Assembly (NCBI GenBank): GCA_050253535.1
Contig: JBFWIW010000016.1
Coordinates: 1-43,775, forward strand
Direction: 5' to 3'
Source of the DNA: JBFWIW01 sp050253535
Lineage (GTDB): Bacteria > Bacillota > Clostridia > Oscillospirales > Oscillospiraceae
Length of the DNA: 43,775 bases
The notes beneath the pieces are model-generated. The model was not told the origin of the DNA. It worked only from the letters and a program-made list of their open reading frames with translations, and made no database searches. Shown in pieces: positions 1 through 9,185 of the stretch (the stretch's first letter is position 1; each line of letters starts with the position of its first letter). The translations under genes were made by a program, and so were the position numbers.

Positions 1-54
1 TTGCTTACATTGTTTAATTTACAAGGTACACTCGCCTTAATTTGGCGGAATTTT

Positions 55-83
55 ATGATAACACATCTCGAAGCTCTTGTCAA
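55..83 (-). promoter_or_regulatory. Sigma-A-type promoter reading out of the left edge
   Basis: On the minus strand a perfect -35 TTGACA (78-83) is separated by 17 bp from a -10 TATCAT (55-60). Transcription would start near 48 and run leftwards out of the window, so the gene it serves is not visible. A second, weaker candidate lies upstream (TTGACA at 196-201, 18 bp, TATATT at 172-177). I see no convincing gene between 1 and 316; this stretch appears to hold only these leftward promoters. Confidence 0.6.
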
Positions 84-316
84 CTTATTTTTTTCAATCG
101 ACCGAGCTCCGATCCGGCGTCTCCGCCGTCCCTGTGCTACCCTCAGCGCCCTCTGTTGAAAGCGCTCCGTTAATATATCACCGCCTTATCCCTCCTGTCA
201 ACCCCTTTTTTCCCTTTTCTTTATCTTTTTTTGCTCAACGGTCTTTTTATGCATTTTCGACGTTCACATTACACGCCGTATCACAGCCGTATTATAAAAT
301 AAATGAAAAACGGTAT

Positions 317-352
317 AAAAATAGGCCCTGATATATATCAGGGCCTATTTTT
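317..352. terminator. Bidirectional intrinsic terminator
   Basis: This is a perfect 36-bp palindrome: an A-run, a GC-rich arm (AGGCCCTGAT), its complement and a T-run. It lies 10 bp beyond the stop codon of the foldase gene, so it ends the leftward mfd-foldase transcription unit. The same symmetry would also stop transcription entering from the left. Confidence 0.85.
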
Positions 353-362
353 GCAGTTAACA

Positions 363-1562
363 TCAGAATATTTGCGAAAGACTTAGTGACTTATAAACGT
401 CACCCTGCTGAACATCGATATTTTCCAACAAGCCGGTTAGTATACTGGTCTGCCTGTTTGACGCCACGATATATCGTAGCGGGTGGGTATATCCGTATGC
501 AAGGTACTGACTGTACTGTAACGGGGTCGCCTCGACGTCTATTGGCAACCTCATTATTATATGGTATCCGTAGCTCGTCTCGACAATTCCGCTGTACTCG
601 CCCTCATTTAGTCCGGCTACGGCTTCTTCGAATTCTGTAATCATTTCACCGCTCTGAAACAGGTACCCGTTGGGAAATAATGTAAGGCCGGTGTCCTCGC
701 TGTTTTCGTTCATAAGTTTATCAAATAGTTCGGGGACCTCCGCAGGGGCTGCGGCGTCAAGCTGGGCAAGAACGTCCTCTGCATTTTTATACTTTGCCGC
801 CTTTTCCTCATCTGAAAGAGCGTTCCCATCATCGTCGGTTATTTTGAATAGAATATGCTTTGCCATCATATAGCCGTCTTTGGAGGTATCTTCGAGTATC
901 TCTTCCTCAGAGAGCTTTTCACCATTCGCGCCGTAATTATGCTCAAAGCAAAGATTGTAAAGATAAGCGCATTCCAAGTTGTAATTATAATAGTCATCGC
1001 TACAGTAAATAGACGCGAGGTATTCGGCAAAAGCTTCCTCACCGCCCGCCTGCTCGACGGCGGCGTCGTACTTCGTCTTGATTTCCGCTTTTTCATCCGA
1101 AGTTAGTTCTATGCCTAATGCCGTTGCATACTCCTTAATTGCCTTATAATACACCGTTGCATTCAGCGAATTCTCAAGGACGTATTGTCCATACGTGACA
1201 TCATCGTAGCATATCGCGTCAAAATCTGTTATCTCCTGGTAGTTCTGCTCAAAGTTATTTAAAGTGTTGTTTATCCAGTAAAAGAGTTGCTGCCAAGTGA
1301 TATCTTCGCCGTCAATAACCGCCATAACCGTATCCGGCTCATAGGTGGCGTAGGCCTTTTCAAAATCGTGGTTTATCTCTGTTGTATCTCCTGTAGAATC
1401 CGAAGTCCCCTCAATTCCGTCAATTGGCCCTTCCACGTCCTCGTTAAGGGATATGCCGCCCTCTGTGCTGTCGGCATTTTCATCATTTTTGGCACAGCCG
1501 GAGACTACAGAAACAAGCATCGCCGCACATAGCAAAAGTGACAGTATTCTTTTGAGTTTCAT
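363..1562 (-). CDS. PrsA/SurA-like peptidyl-prolyl cis-trans isomerase lipoprotein
   Basis: Predicted extracytoplasmic foldase of 399 residues. The N-terminus MKLKRILSLLLCAAML has a basic start and a hydrophobic stretch and ends in a lipobox-like VSGC, so it is probably a lipoprotein on the outer face of the membrane. A low-complexity acidic linker follows. A parvulin (PpiC) domain lies in the C-terminal third, with the signature pieces AKHILF and, further on, GYHIIMRL. The ATG at 1562 is chosen over one 24 bp upstream because AAAGAAAGGCG lies just before it. The gene starts about 60 bp after the mfd stop with no clear promoter of its own, so it is likely co-transcribed with mfd, a neighbourhood common in Firmicutes. 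The substrate cannot be read from the sequence. Confidence 0.85.
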   Translation of the reverse strand: MKLKRILSLLLCAAMLVSVVSGCAKNDENADSTEGGISLNEDVEGPIDGIEGTSDSTGDTTEINHDFEKAYATYEPDTVMAVIDGEDITWQQLFYWINNTLNNFEQNYQEITDFDAICYDDVTYGQYVLENSLNATVYYKAIKEYATALGIELTSDEKAEIKTKYDAAVEQAGGEEAFAEYLASIYCSDDYYNYNLECAYLYNLCFEHNYGANGEKLSEEEILEDTSKDGYMMAKHILFKITDDDGNALSDEEKAAKYKNAEDVLAQLDAAAPAEVPELFDKLMNENSEDTGLTLFPNGYLFQSGEMITEFEEAVAGLNEGEYSGIVETSYGYHIIMRLPIDVEATPLQYSQYLAYGYTHPLRYIVASNRQTSILTGLLENIDVQQGDVYKSLSLSQIF

Positions 1563-1619
1563 ATGTTCGCCTTTCTTTTGCAACAAACATTTGTCATTTG
1601 GTTACAGCTAAATATCATA

Positions 1620-4600
1620 TCACACCTTGTTTCCGCTTGCAAGACCGACGTTTCCGGAGTACGCACGCACAAAACGGACGGCCTCCTCTATTATGCTTTT
1701 TCCCTGGCGTAGTCTCAATGACACCGCCGGAACATTTCCCGCCTCAATCTTCACAATTCCTTTATATTCCGGCCTCTCGTACAGCGCGGAAACACGTTCC
1801 ATCTTGAAGTCCGATAGCGTAAAACGCAGGACACCCGATTTTTGCGTAATTTCAGAGATACCAGCAGTCGCCGCCTCGCCGCGCAGCAGCGCCACGTGAA
1901 TCAGGGCATTTACGCTCGTCGGAGGCTCGCCGAAGCGGTCTATGAGCTCGTCTGTCAGGTCATCCGCATCGTCCTCCGAACGAATATGCGCTATACGGCG
2001 GTATAGATCCATCCGCTGTTCACCGGAAGGGACGTAGCTCTCCGGTATATATGCCGCGACTGACAGATCGGCGGAACATTCCGCTCGTACCGGCGGCTTT
2101 TCTCCCTTTTCCTCCAAAACAGCCTCTTCCAAAAGCTTAAGATACATATCAAAGCCGACGCTCATCATGTGTCCCGATTGCTCCGGCCCCAAAATATTCC
2201 CGGCTCCTCTTATCTCAAGATCTCGCATTGCGATCTTGAAACCGGAGTTGAACTCCGCAAATTCTCTGATTGCGGAGAGCCGTTTTTCAGCAACCTCAGT
2301 AAGCACCTTTCCCTGCCGAAAGGTGAGGTATGCAAAAGCCCGCCGTGACGAACGGCCGACACGGCCGCGTATCTGGTGGAGCTGGGCAAGGCCCAGCCTG
2401 TCCGCATCCTCTATTATGAGTGTGTTGACGTTAGGAATATCTATCCCCGTCTCGATTATCGTGGTGCACACCAAAACCTGCACCTCTCCGGCCGACATCT
2501 GTTCCATAACGTCTGAGAGGGTTTCCTCATCCATCTGCCCGTGCGCCACGGCAACGGAGACGTCCTCCAGAATTGCTGAGAGGCGCGAAGCCGTCCTTTC
2601 AATGTTCTCTATGCGGTTATGGATATAGTATATCTGTCCGCCGCGTGAAATTTCGCGCCTTATTGCGTCACACACGATACCCCAATCATGTTCCATGACA
2701 TAAGTCTGTACCGGCTGCCTGTCCTGCGGTGGTTCCTCTATTGTAGACATGTCACGTATACCGGAGAGCGCCATATTGAGGGTACGCGGTATAGGCGTCG
2801 CCGAGAGGGTCAGAACGTCCACCTGGCGCGAGAGCTCCTTAAGTCTTTCCTTATGAGTTACTCCGAATCGCTGTTCCTCATCAACGACCAAAAGGCCGAG
2901 GTCTTTGAACTTCATGTCTTTTTGCAGAAGCTTATGAGTCCCGATGATTATGTCAACCGTTCCGTCAGCTATATCGGCGAGTGCTTTTCTCATCTGCGAG
3001 GGAGTCCGGAAGCGGCTGAGTATTTCAATCTTCACGGGATAACCTGAAAACCGCTTTGTGGCGGTCATGAAATGCTGCTGTGCCAAGACTGTTGTCGGTA
3101 CTAGTATCGCTGATTGCTTACCATCCAGAACACACTTCATTACGGCGCGCAGAGCAACCTCCGTTTTACCATAACCCACATCGCCGCAGAGAAGTCTGTC
3201 CATCGGGATTGGCCGTTCCATGTCCTCCTTTATCTCGCGTACAGCACGGAGTTGGTCGTCAGTCTCCTGATATTCAAACGCCTCCTCAAACTCGGTCTGC
3301 CATGTGGCATCCAACGAAAATGCATGTCCCGACTCACGTCTTCTCTGTGCCTGAAGTTCGATAAGACCCTTTGCGAGCTCCTTGGCAGCACCCTTTGCCC
3401 GGGTCTTCGCCTTGACCCAATCTCCGCCTCCCATTTTAGAGAGCTTCACCGGCCTATCCTCGCCGCCGCCTATATACTTTGAAACCATGTCGAGCTGCGT
3501 CGCCGGAATATAAAGGCTGTCCGAACCCGCGTATGCGATCTTTATATAATCCTTTTCGATTTTGTCAACGGACATTTTAGCAATGCCGACGAACCGACCT
3601 ATACCGTAAGTCTCATGCACAATGAGATCTCCCGGGGAAAGATCTGTGAAGCTCTCGAGCTTTCTTCTGCCCGAAGCCGGCTTTTTCGCCTTTCGGCGGA
3701 AAAGTGTCGGCATCAGCTGTCCCTCGGTTATGACCGCAAGTCGCGTATCGGGGTATTCCATACCCGCGGACAGCCCACCGAGCGAAATGATGCACTCACC
3801 CTTTTCAGGCAGCTTTTCCGGTACGAAATCGACGGCGCAGTTTACTTCATGATCGTACAGATAATCCTTCAGCATCTCCGCGCGCCGCCTGTCCTGACAC
3901 AGAACGACGGTGCGGTACTTCGTTTTTATATAATGGGAGATGTCGCTCGCCGCAGTCTCAAGGCTCCCTCCGTAGGAAGGGAGCTGCTTTGTCGTTAGTA
4001 CTGTGATGGTGCGCGGCTTTAATGGATAACGTCCTGACGTGAAACTGTCCGCCATAATGACAGCGAAGTCCGAGAGCTTTACGGCTATATCCTCCCAGGC
4101 AGCGGAGAATTTCGCAATACTTCCTTCAAGAACGCCCGACTCCAAAAGCGAGGTAATGTCCTCGTTCTCCTGCCAAATGTAATTTTTGGCGCGCTCAGAA
4201 AGCCTTGTCGTGTCCGACATTATTATTATTGCATCCGCCGGAATATAGTCCGCGGCGGTCGCCATGTCATAGACCACCTCCATATATTTATCAGCCGCAG
4301 GGAAAACCCGTCTCTCCCGCAGACGCTCGATGTCCCGGGAAATACCGGAAATTAGCTCTTCTTTTGCAGCTTTGCGGCGGGAAACTCTCTTGAGAAGCGC
4401 TTCGAGCTCGTCGGCAAGCGCTTTCTCCCCACCGGGATACATAGTTAGAAGCGTCTCTGCAGCCGGAAGGACAGCGACAAAGCCAGTTATCTCTGTGCGA
4501 CGCTGGGTAGAAACATCAAAAAAGCCCATCGAGTCGATGTCATCCCCAAAAAATTCGCACCGAACTGGAGCTTCATACGCAGGTGAGAAAAAATCGAGAA

Positions 4601-5135
4601 TGCCGCCGCGCAGGGCAAACTGCCCCGTACCCTCGACCTGCTCTGTCCTGCGGTATCCGGCTTTGAAAAGCTTCTCCGTGACCTCGTCCAGAGGATAGCT
4701 CTTCCCGTTTTCCAGAACAAACGCCGCTTCATCAAGGCACTCGGGGGGAAGCGTGCGCTGCAGCAGCCCGTCTGCCGTGCAGGAGACTATCGGGGAAATC
4801 CCGCCTTTCATACGGTAAAGTGCCGATAGGCGCTTGTGTTCCGCTTGACGGGAAACGCCTTCCGCATCATAAAAGGTAAATTCGCGAGACAAAAGTACAG
4901 GTACATGTTCACCCGTGAATACCGATATGTCCGAAGCCATGCGTTTTGCCTCCGCCTCTTCCGCCGAAACAACAACAATGGGACGGCCCAGGGAGGCGAA
5001 TATGGCGCTTGCCGCGTGAGCGCGGTGTATGCCTGAAACGCCTGTCAGTACTGCCGGACAACCGCCGGCGTCTACGGCGGCTATAAGGCGAGAAAATTCT
5101 GTCTCCTCTATAATGGATTTAGTGAGGATATTCAT
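1620..5135 (-). CDS. mfd: Transcription-repair coupling factor Mfd
   Basis: ATP-dependent translocase that removes stalled RNA polymerase from DNA lesions and recruits UvrA. It has 1171 residues, the usual family length. An N-terminal UvrB-like region is followed by a CarD-like RNA-polymerase-interaction domain (about 495-560, with LSPGDLIVHETYGIGRF). The superfamily 2 motor follows, with Walker A GDVGYGKT (651-658), DEEQ box (752-755), LSATPIPRT, and the downstream block GIDIPN...QIRGRVGR. A C-terminal D7-type region closes the protein. The ATG at 5135 follows AAAAGGAG. The frame stays open another 40 codons upstream, but that extension reads through a terminator hairpin and the parS site, so I reject it. 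The foldase gene lies downstream. Confidence 0.96.
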   Translation of the reverse strand: MNILTKSIIEETEFSRLIAAVDAGGCPAVLTGVSGIHRAHAASAIFASLGRPIVVVSAEEAEAKRMASDISVFTGEHVPVLLSREFTFYDAEGVSRQAEHKRLSALYRMKGGISPIVSCTADGLLQRTLPPECLDEAAFVLENGKSYPLDEVTEKLFKAGYRRTEQVEGTGQFALRGGILDFFSPAYEAPVRCEFFGDDIDSMGFFDVSTQRRTEITGFVAVLPAAETLLTMYPGGEKALADELEALLKRVSRRKAAKEELISGISRDIERLRERRVFPAADKYMEVVYDMATAADYIPADAIIIMSDTTRLSERAKNYIWQENEDITSLLESGVLEGSIAKFSAAWEDIAVKLSDFAVIMADSFTSGRYPLKPRTITVLTTKQLPSYGGSLETAASDISHYIKTKYRTVVLCQDRRRAEMLKDYLYDHEVNCAVDFVPEKLPEKGECIISLGGLSAGMEYPDTRLAVITEGQLMPTLFRRKAKKPASGRRKLESFTDLSPGDLIVHETYGIGRFVGIAKMSVDKIEKDYIKIAYAGSDSLYIPATQLDMVSKYIGGGEDRPVKLSKMGGGDWVKAKTRAKGAAKELAKGLIELQAQRRRESGHAFSLDATWQTEFEEAFEYQETDDQLRAVREIKEDMERPIPMDRLLCGDVGYGKTEVALRAVMKCVLDGKQSAILVPTTVLAQQHFMTATKRFSGYPVKIEILSRFRTPSQMRKALADIADGTVDIIIGTHKLLQKDMKFKDLGLLVVDEEQRFGVTHKERLKELSRQVDVLTLSATPIPRTLNMALSGIRDMSTIEEPPQDRQPVQTYVMEHDWGIVCDAIRREISRGGQIYYIHNRIENIERTASRLSAILEDVSVAVAHGQMDEETLSDVMEQMSAGEVQVLVCTTIIETGIDIPNVNTLIIEDADRLGLAQLHQIRGRVGRSSRRAFAYLTFRQGKVLTEVAEKRLSAIREFAEFNSGFKIAMRDLEIRGAGNILGPEQSGHMMSVGFDMYLKLLEEAVLEEKGEKPPVRAECSADLSVAAYIPESYVPSGEQRMDLYRRIAHIRSEDDADDLTDELIDRFGEPPTSVNALIHVALLRGEAATAGISEITQKSGVLRFTLSDFKMERVSALYERPEYKGIVKIEAGNVPAVSLRLRQGKSIIEEAVRFVRAYSGNVGLASGNKV

Positions 5136-5167
5136 TGCGCGGCTCCTTTTCAATATTCTGGAAATAC

Positions 5168-5210
5168 AAAAAGCGCAATAGCCCCGATAATTGAATATCG
5201 GGGTTGTTGC
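5168..5210 (-). terminator. Intrinsic terminator after rsmG
   Basis: Read on the minus strand, a 15-bp stem (arm containing CCCCGATA, loop of 6 nt, arm containing TATCGGGG) is followed by GC and five T. It lies between rsmG and mfd and should end the soj-parB-serS-mscL-rsmG unit. No good mfd promoter fits between this hairpin and the mfd ribosome binding site, so some read-through into mfd is likely. Confidence 0.8.
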
Positions 5211-5238
5211 TCTCAGTTTTATGTCAACCTTCCGCAAA

Positions 5239-5254
5239 TGTTTCACGTGAAACA
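5239..5254. other. parS centromere site 1
   Basis: TGTTTCACGTGAAACA is a perfect 16-bp palindrome matching the bacterial parS consensus bound by ParB/Spo0J. It lies 16 bp beyond the rsmG stop codon. The flanks extend the symmetry imperfectly (CGCA on the left, TGCG on the right). The site is about 15 kb from the dnaA-dnaN origin, in the zone where ParB loading sites cluster. Confidence 0.95.
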
Positions 5255-5270
5255 ATGCGACTGGAATGGC

Positions 5271-5978
5271 TTACAGCGGCGATTTCTGTATCTTTGCAAA
5301 CCGCCTTGGATAGCCCTTCGGAGTAACGGCCGTCTTTCTGATAACGACGACACGATGAATCACATCCGTACCGGGTACGGAATAATCTATTTCATTTTCG
5401 AGCTTACCGCCGAGAATCTTTATAGCATTTTTTGCCCCCGCTGTCTCCTCGTCCGCTCCTGTACTTTTCATAGCCAGAAGCGCACCTCCTGTCCTTACAA
5501 ACGGCAGGCACAGTTCCACTAAAACGCACAACCGTGCAACGGCGCGTGATACGGCAAAATCGAAGCTTTCGCGCATCTCCGGTAAAAGCGCTGCTTCTTC
5601 CGCCCGCGCTTTAATACATTTAACATCGGCACACCCCGTCCGTATGCATAGCTCCGACAAGAAGCCGATCCGCTTTTGCTGCGCATCGAGCATTGTAAGC
5701 CTGATGGTGGGGTCTGCAAGGCGTATCGGCATACCCGGGAAGCCCGCGCCGCTGCCAATGTCTATGACGCTACTGTCCGTAAAATTAAACATCGGCAGAA
5801 GGGCCAAGCTGTCAAGAAAATGAAGGCGCGTAATATTCTCACCTGATATGGAGGTGAGGTTCATAACACGGTTTTTTTCCTCCAATAAATTATAGTATTC
5901 GCGAAAAGCGAAGGCGGCATCTTTTGAAAGGTTAATCCCTAGCTCTGCTGCTCCGCTAAACAATATGTCTTCAGGCAT
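5271..5978 (-). CDS. rsmG: 16S rRNA (guanine527-N7)-methyltransferase RsmG
   Basis: SAM-dependent methyltransferase that makes m7G527 in 16S rRNA. It has 235 residues. The family pattern NRVMNLTSI precedes the SAM-binding glycine loop IDIGSGAGFPG (about residues 71-81), and the conserved SRAVA follows. The ATG overlaps the mscL stop codon by one base (TGATG), and an AGGGA sequence lies upstream; a TTG one codon earlier is possible but less likely. It is the last gene of the soj-parB operon. In most Firmicutes rsmG follows mnmG on the rpmH side of the origin; here it is on the dnaA side. Confidence 0.95.
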   Translation of the reverse strand: MPEDILFSGAAELGINLSKDAAFAFREYYNLLEEKNRVMNLTSISGENITRLHFLDSLALLPMFNFTDSSVIDIGSGAGFPGMPIRLADPTIRLTMLDAQQKRIGFLSELCIRTGCADVKCIKARAEEAALLPEMRESFDFAVSRAVARLCVLVELCLPFVRTGGALLAMKSTGADEETAGAKNAIKILGGKLENEIDYSVPGTDVIHRVVVIRKTAVTPKGYPRRFAKIQKSPL

Positions 5979-6415
5979 CAATTTTTATCCCTGAGCAGGT
6001 CGCGGATCTCTGTCAAAATAATTGACTCTTTTGAATCTGCAGGAGCGGCCTTTGGTACGTCCTCTGTCTTTTTTGCTTCCGTCTTGGCGCGCAGCCTATT
6101 AACGCCTTTTACAATATAAAATACCACAAGCGCGAGGACAATAAAATTAATTGCCATCGAAATAAAATTCCCGAAATTTAACGTTATGGGATCTGCATCC
6201 GCCGCAGCCTCTCCGAATAGCTGAGGCAGCGTAATCTTCCACTGCTCAAAATTCACTCCGCCTGTGAACATACTTACTATTGGCATTATAATATCCTTAA
6301 CCAGTGATGCCGTTATAGTCGAAAATGCACCTCCGATAATAACACCTACAGCAAGGTCCACTACATTTCCCTTAAGCGCGAATTCTTTAAATTCCGCTTT
6401 GAATCCTTTTGCCAT
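5978..6415 (-). CDS. mscL: Large-conductance mechanosensitive channel MscL
   Basis: Homopentameric inner-membrane channel that opens under extreme membrane tension to release osmolytes. It has 145 residues. The amphipathic N-terminal helix (MAKGFKAEFKEFALKGN) leads into TM1 with the glycine-rich pore segment VVDLAVGVIIGGAF. A periplasmic-type loop follows, then TM2 (about 84-106) and a charged cytoplasmic helix. Length and topology are typical. AAAAGGGGG precedes the ATG. It lies 22 bp after serS and is translationally coupled to rsmG. Confidence 0.95.
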   Translation of the reverse strand: MAKGFKAEFKEFALKGNVVDLAVGVIIGGAFSTITASLVKDIIMPIVSMFTGGVNFEQWKITLPQLFGEAAADADPITLNFGNFISMAINFIVLALVVFYIVKGVNRLRAKTEAKKTEDVPKAAPADSKESIILTEIRDLLRDKN

Positions 6416-6437
6416 ATCCGGTCCCCCTTTTCGTATT

Positions 6438-7733
6438 TTACGCTTCAGTTTTCGTTATTATTTCTATACCGCCCAGATATCTACGCAAAACTTCGGGAAC
6501 AACAACAGAACCGTCCCTCTGCTGGTTCTGTTCGACGAGCGCCGGGAGAATGCGGCTGGTCGCGAGACCGGAACCATTTAATGTGTGAACATATTCGATC
6601 TTTCCGGTCTCCGCGCGCTTAAAACGCATTGCTCCGCGCCGCGCCTGATAGTCTCTGGCATTTGATACGGAGGAGACCTCTTTATATCCGTTCATGGATG
6701 GAATCTGAATCTCTATATCGTAGGTACGTGCCATGGAAGCCGAGCAGTCGGCCGCGGCAAGCTTGACAGTGCGGAAATGGAAGCCAAGCCCGGATACAAG
6801 CCTTTCAGCCTTGCCTACAAGTTCGTCAAACGCGGCGTCAGATCCCTCCGGTGTCGTAAACTGGACCATTTCGACCTTGTTAAACTGGTGACCACGCACC
6901 ATTCCGCGCTCGTCCGAACGGTACGAACCTGCCTCACGGCGGAAGCACGGCGTATAGGATATATATTTCTTCGGCAGGTCGCTCTCACTCAAAACTTCGT
7001 TCCTGTGCAGGCTGACTAACGCGGCCTCCGCTGTCGGGAGCATATAATGCACACGGTCGTCCGTAGGGTTTTCGATCTTATATACCTCGTCAGCAAATTT
7101 TGGAAATTGACCAGCTGTGAGACCGCATTCATACTCGAGCATATGCGGGACGAGCATGAGCTCATAGCCGTCAGCTATATGCGTATCTATAAAGTAATTT
7201 AAAAGCGCCCATTCAAGTCGCGCTCCCATACCCTTGTAAATCCAAAAACCGGTACCGGCAAGCTTGGTACCGCGTTCATAGTCAATTAACCCCAGATCGG
7301 TGCAGAGGTCAACGTGGTGTTTTGGCTGAAAATCAAACTTGTGCAGCTCGCCGAAATAGCGAATTGGCTCGTTGTTTTCCTTGCCGCCCGGTTTCAAATC
7401 TTCGTCCGGCAGGTTGGGCAGCCCCAACATAAGGCGCGAATATTCCTCCTCAATAGACTTGAGGTTAGCATCAGCATTTTTGATGTTCTCCTTAAGCGCG
7501 TTCATCTGCGCAAAGACGACTGAGATATCTTTACCCGCCTTTTTCATGGCTGGGATCTGTCTTGAAACTTTGTTTTGTTCGGCCTTCCAACCCTCAGCCT
7601 TATAAATCATATCACGGCGGGCAGCATCGAGCGCCAAAATACGGTCAATTACAGCCTCGCAGTCCGCTTCTTTGTATAGCAGGCGTTCTTTTATCCTCTC
7701 CGGGTTTTCACGGATAAGCTTAATATCTATCAT
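6438..7733 (-). CDS. serS: Seryl-tRNA synthetase
   Basis: Charges tRNA-Ser (and tRNA-Sec where present). It has 431 residues, normal for bacterial SerS. The N-terminal antiparallel coiled-coil arm spans about 28-105. The class II core follows, with motif 2 around FRREAGSYRSDERG (264-277) and motif 3 around NGSGLATSRILPALVE (386-401). GGGAGAGGG precedes the ATG. The gene sits 17 bp after a membrane coiled-coil gene inside the soj-parB operon. I see no T-box in front of it, so serine-responsive control is not evident here. Confidence 0.97.
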   Translation of the reverse strand: MIDIKLIRENPERIKERLLYKEADCEAVIDRILALDAARRDMIYKAEGWKAEQNKVSRQIPAMKKAGKDISVVFAQMNALKENIKNADANLKSIEEEYSRLMLGLPNLPDEDLKPGGKENNEPIRYFGELHKFDFQPKHHVDLCTDLGLIDYERGTKLAGTGFWIYKGMGARLEWALLNYFIDTHIADGYELMLVPHMLEYECGLTAGQFPKFADEVYKIENPTDDRVHYMLPTAEAALVSLHRNEVLSESDLPKKYISYTPCFRREAGSYRSDERGMVRGHQFNKVEMVQFTTPEGSDAAFDELVGKAERLVSGLGFHFRTVKLAAADCSASMARTYDIEIQIPSMNGYKEVSSVSNARDYQARRGAMRFKRAETGKIEYVHTLNGSGLATSRILPALVEQNQQRDGSVVVPEVLRRYLGGIEIITKTEA

Positions 7734-7750
7734 AGTAACCCTCTCCCTTA

Positions 7751-8305
7751 TTATTTAAGCTTTGCCTTTAGTGTATCAAATTTAATCGAAAACTCACCCA
7801 GATAATCCTTCTGAGCTTCCAATAATTCCGCTAACTCGGCAGCCTTGTCCATATCCCTGGCTGTTATCGCGGCCTCCAGCCGCATGAGGTCAGATATCGC
7901 GTTGTACCTTAATTGCAGCGTATTGTAATCCGATTGTAGGATTTCCTCGCGCGCCTCAGTATCCGTTAGCAGCTGCTTGGTTGCTGTATTCTCCTGTTTG
8001 AGGTCAGAGAGTTGATTTTCATATTTGTCGACCTTTTCGACGAGCTCGATATTTGTGTCCTGTAAGTTCTCTATCTTCTGCAGAGCTGTTGTGGAGAATT
8101 CGGCGTGCTGTTGTGTTAAGCTCGCTATTGTTTCGGAATTATTGCGCTGTTGTATAAAATAAGAAAGTAGAATCAGACAGACAACAACGGTGAACATAAC
8201 GGTAATGTACATGAATACCGAGTATTTTTGCCCATCACGTGGCTTTTCCTGCGGTGTTTCGCCACTTTCGGGATTTACTGGGGTCTCTGCATTTCTCCTC
8301 TTCAT
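7751..8305 (-). CDS. Single-pass membrane protein with coiled coil, function unknown
   Basis: I do not recognise a named family. The 184 residues start with a polar, proline-rich cytoplasmic segment (1-28), then one transmembrane helix (about 29-51), then a long heptad-like coiled coil (about 60-140) and a helical C-terminus. The topology resembles small divisome or envelope scaffold proteins, but no diagnostic motif is seen. The ATG overlaps the parB stop codon by 4 bp (ATGA), so its translation is coupled to parB, and serS follows 17 bp later. Position suggests a role linked to chromosome segregation or the envelope, which is inference only. Confidence 0.8.
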   Translation of the reverse strand: MKRRNAETPVNPESGETPQEKPRDGQKYSVFMYITVMFTVVVCLILLSYFIQQRNNSETIASLTQQHAEFSTTALQKIENLQDTNIELVEKVDKYENQLSDLKQENTATKQLLTDTEAREEILQSDYNTLQLRYNAISDLMRLEAAITARDMDKAAELAELLEAQKDYLGEFSIKFDTLKAKLK

Positions 8306-9180
8306 GTTTCTTCTCCTCTATCCATAACACTGATAGAGCCGAGAGCAGCACAGATCTGTTCGAAATCATCGCTCCCGTAGTATTCTATCTCAATCTTTCC
8401 TTTTTTACCGCCGTATGTGATCTTTACCCTTCTGCCCAGCCGGTTTGAGAGTTTTTTTTCAACTTCACCGACGTAGTCTACAGCATCTTCCTGTGGTTCT
8501 TCCTTTATAATTTTTGGTTTCTGCGCCAGTTTTTTCGCCAGAGCGTTTATCTCGCGCACCGTAAATGAGCCCTGCACCGCTTTTTCAGCGGTTTCAATAC
8601 GCTTTGCATCCCCATCAACAGCAAGTATCGCCCGTGCCTGACTTAGCGAGAGTTTTCCCTCTTCGATAAAAGTTAATACCTGCTTCGGAAGGGTCAGAAG
8701 GCGCAGCGAATTTGCTATTACGGGCCGTGACTTCCCCACTCTGACCGCTGCTTCCTCCTGCGTGAAACCATATTCATCAATAAGCGACTTATAGCCCCTT
8801 GCTTCCTCTGCGGGATTCAAATCTTCTCTCTGTAAATTTTCGACCAGTGCGAGCTCCATCGCTTTTTTGTCGTCCGCTTCTATTACACGCACCGGTACTT
8901 CCTTAAGTCCCGCCATACGCGCGGCTCGCCATCTGCGCTCCCCTGCGATAATCTGGTAGTAACCCCCGTCAAGCTTACGCACCGTGATAGGCTGAATAAT
9001 ACCGTGCTCCGAAATGGAGTTTGCAAGCTCATTTAATGCCGCTTCATCAAACCGGCTCCTTGGCTGATCGCGCCGGGGCTCAACCTTAGATATCGGCAGA
9101 TAACTGCTGCCCCCCGTGTTCTCTTCCATTGCTCCCTCGCCGAAAAGCGCGCCTAGGCCCGTTCCAAGTCCCTTTGCCAA
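8302..9180 (-). CDS. parB: Chromosome partitioning protein ParB (Spo0J)
   Basis: CTP-dependent DNA clamp that loads at parS, spreads, and recruits SMC and Soj. It has 292 residues. The N-terminal Soj-interacting segment starts MAKGLGTGLGALFG. The CTPase region carries GERRWRA (80-86) and ENLQRED (114-120). A helix-turn-helix for parS recognition lies at about 138-165, and a C-terminal dimerisation segment follows. The start is 5 bp after the soj stop. Two perfect parS sites lie within 6 kb of the gene, one of them just upstream of the soj promoter, so autoregulation by spreading is plausible. Confidence 0.96.
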   Translation of the reverse strand: MAKGLGTGLGALFGEGAMEENTGGSSYLPISKVEPRRDQPRSRFDEAALNELANSISEHGIIQPITVRKLDGGYYQIIAGERRWRAARMAGLKEVPVRVIEADDKKAMELALVENLQREDLNPAEEARGYKSLIDEYGFTQEEAAVRVGKSRPVIANSLRLLTLPKQVLTFIEEGKLSLSQARAILAVDGDAKRIETAEKAVQGSFTVREINALAKKLAQKPKIIKEEPQEDAVDYVGEVEKKLSNRLGRRVKITYGGKKGKIEIEYYGSDDFEQICAALGSISVMDRGEET

Positions 9181-9185
9181 AGCTG

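Noticed and set aside
77..331. An 84-codon frame on the plus strand near the left edge
   Set aside because: No ribosome binding site, it crosses two leftward promoters and a terminator, and the product has no protein-like pattern.
5136..5255. A 40-codon N-terminal extension of mfd starting MFHVKH
   Set aside because: It reads through the parS palindrome (which encodes FHVK) and a terminator hairpin. The downstream ATG at 5135 has a strong ribosome binding site and gives the normal Mfd length.
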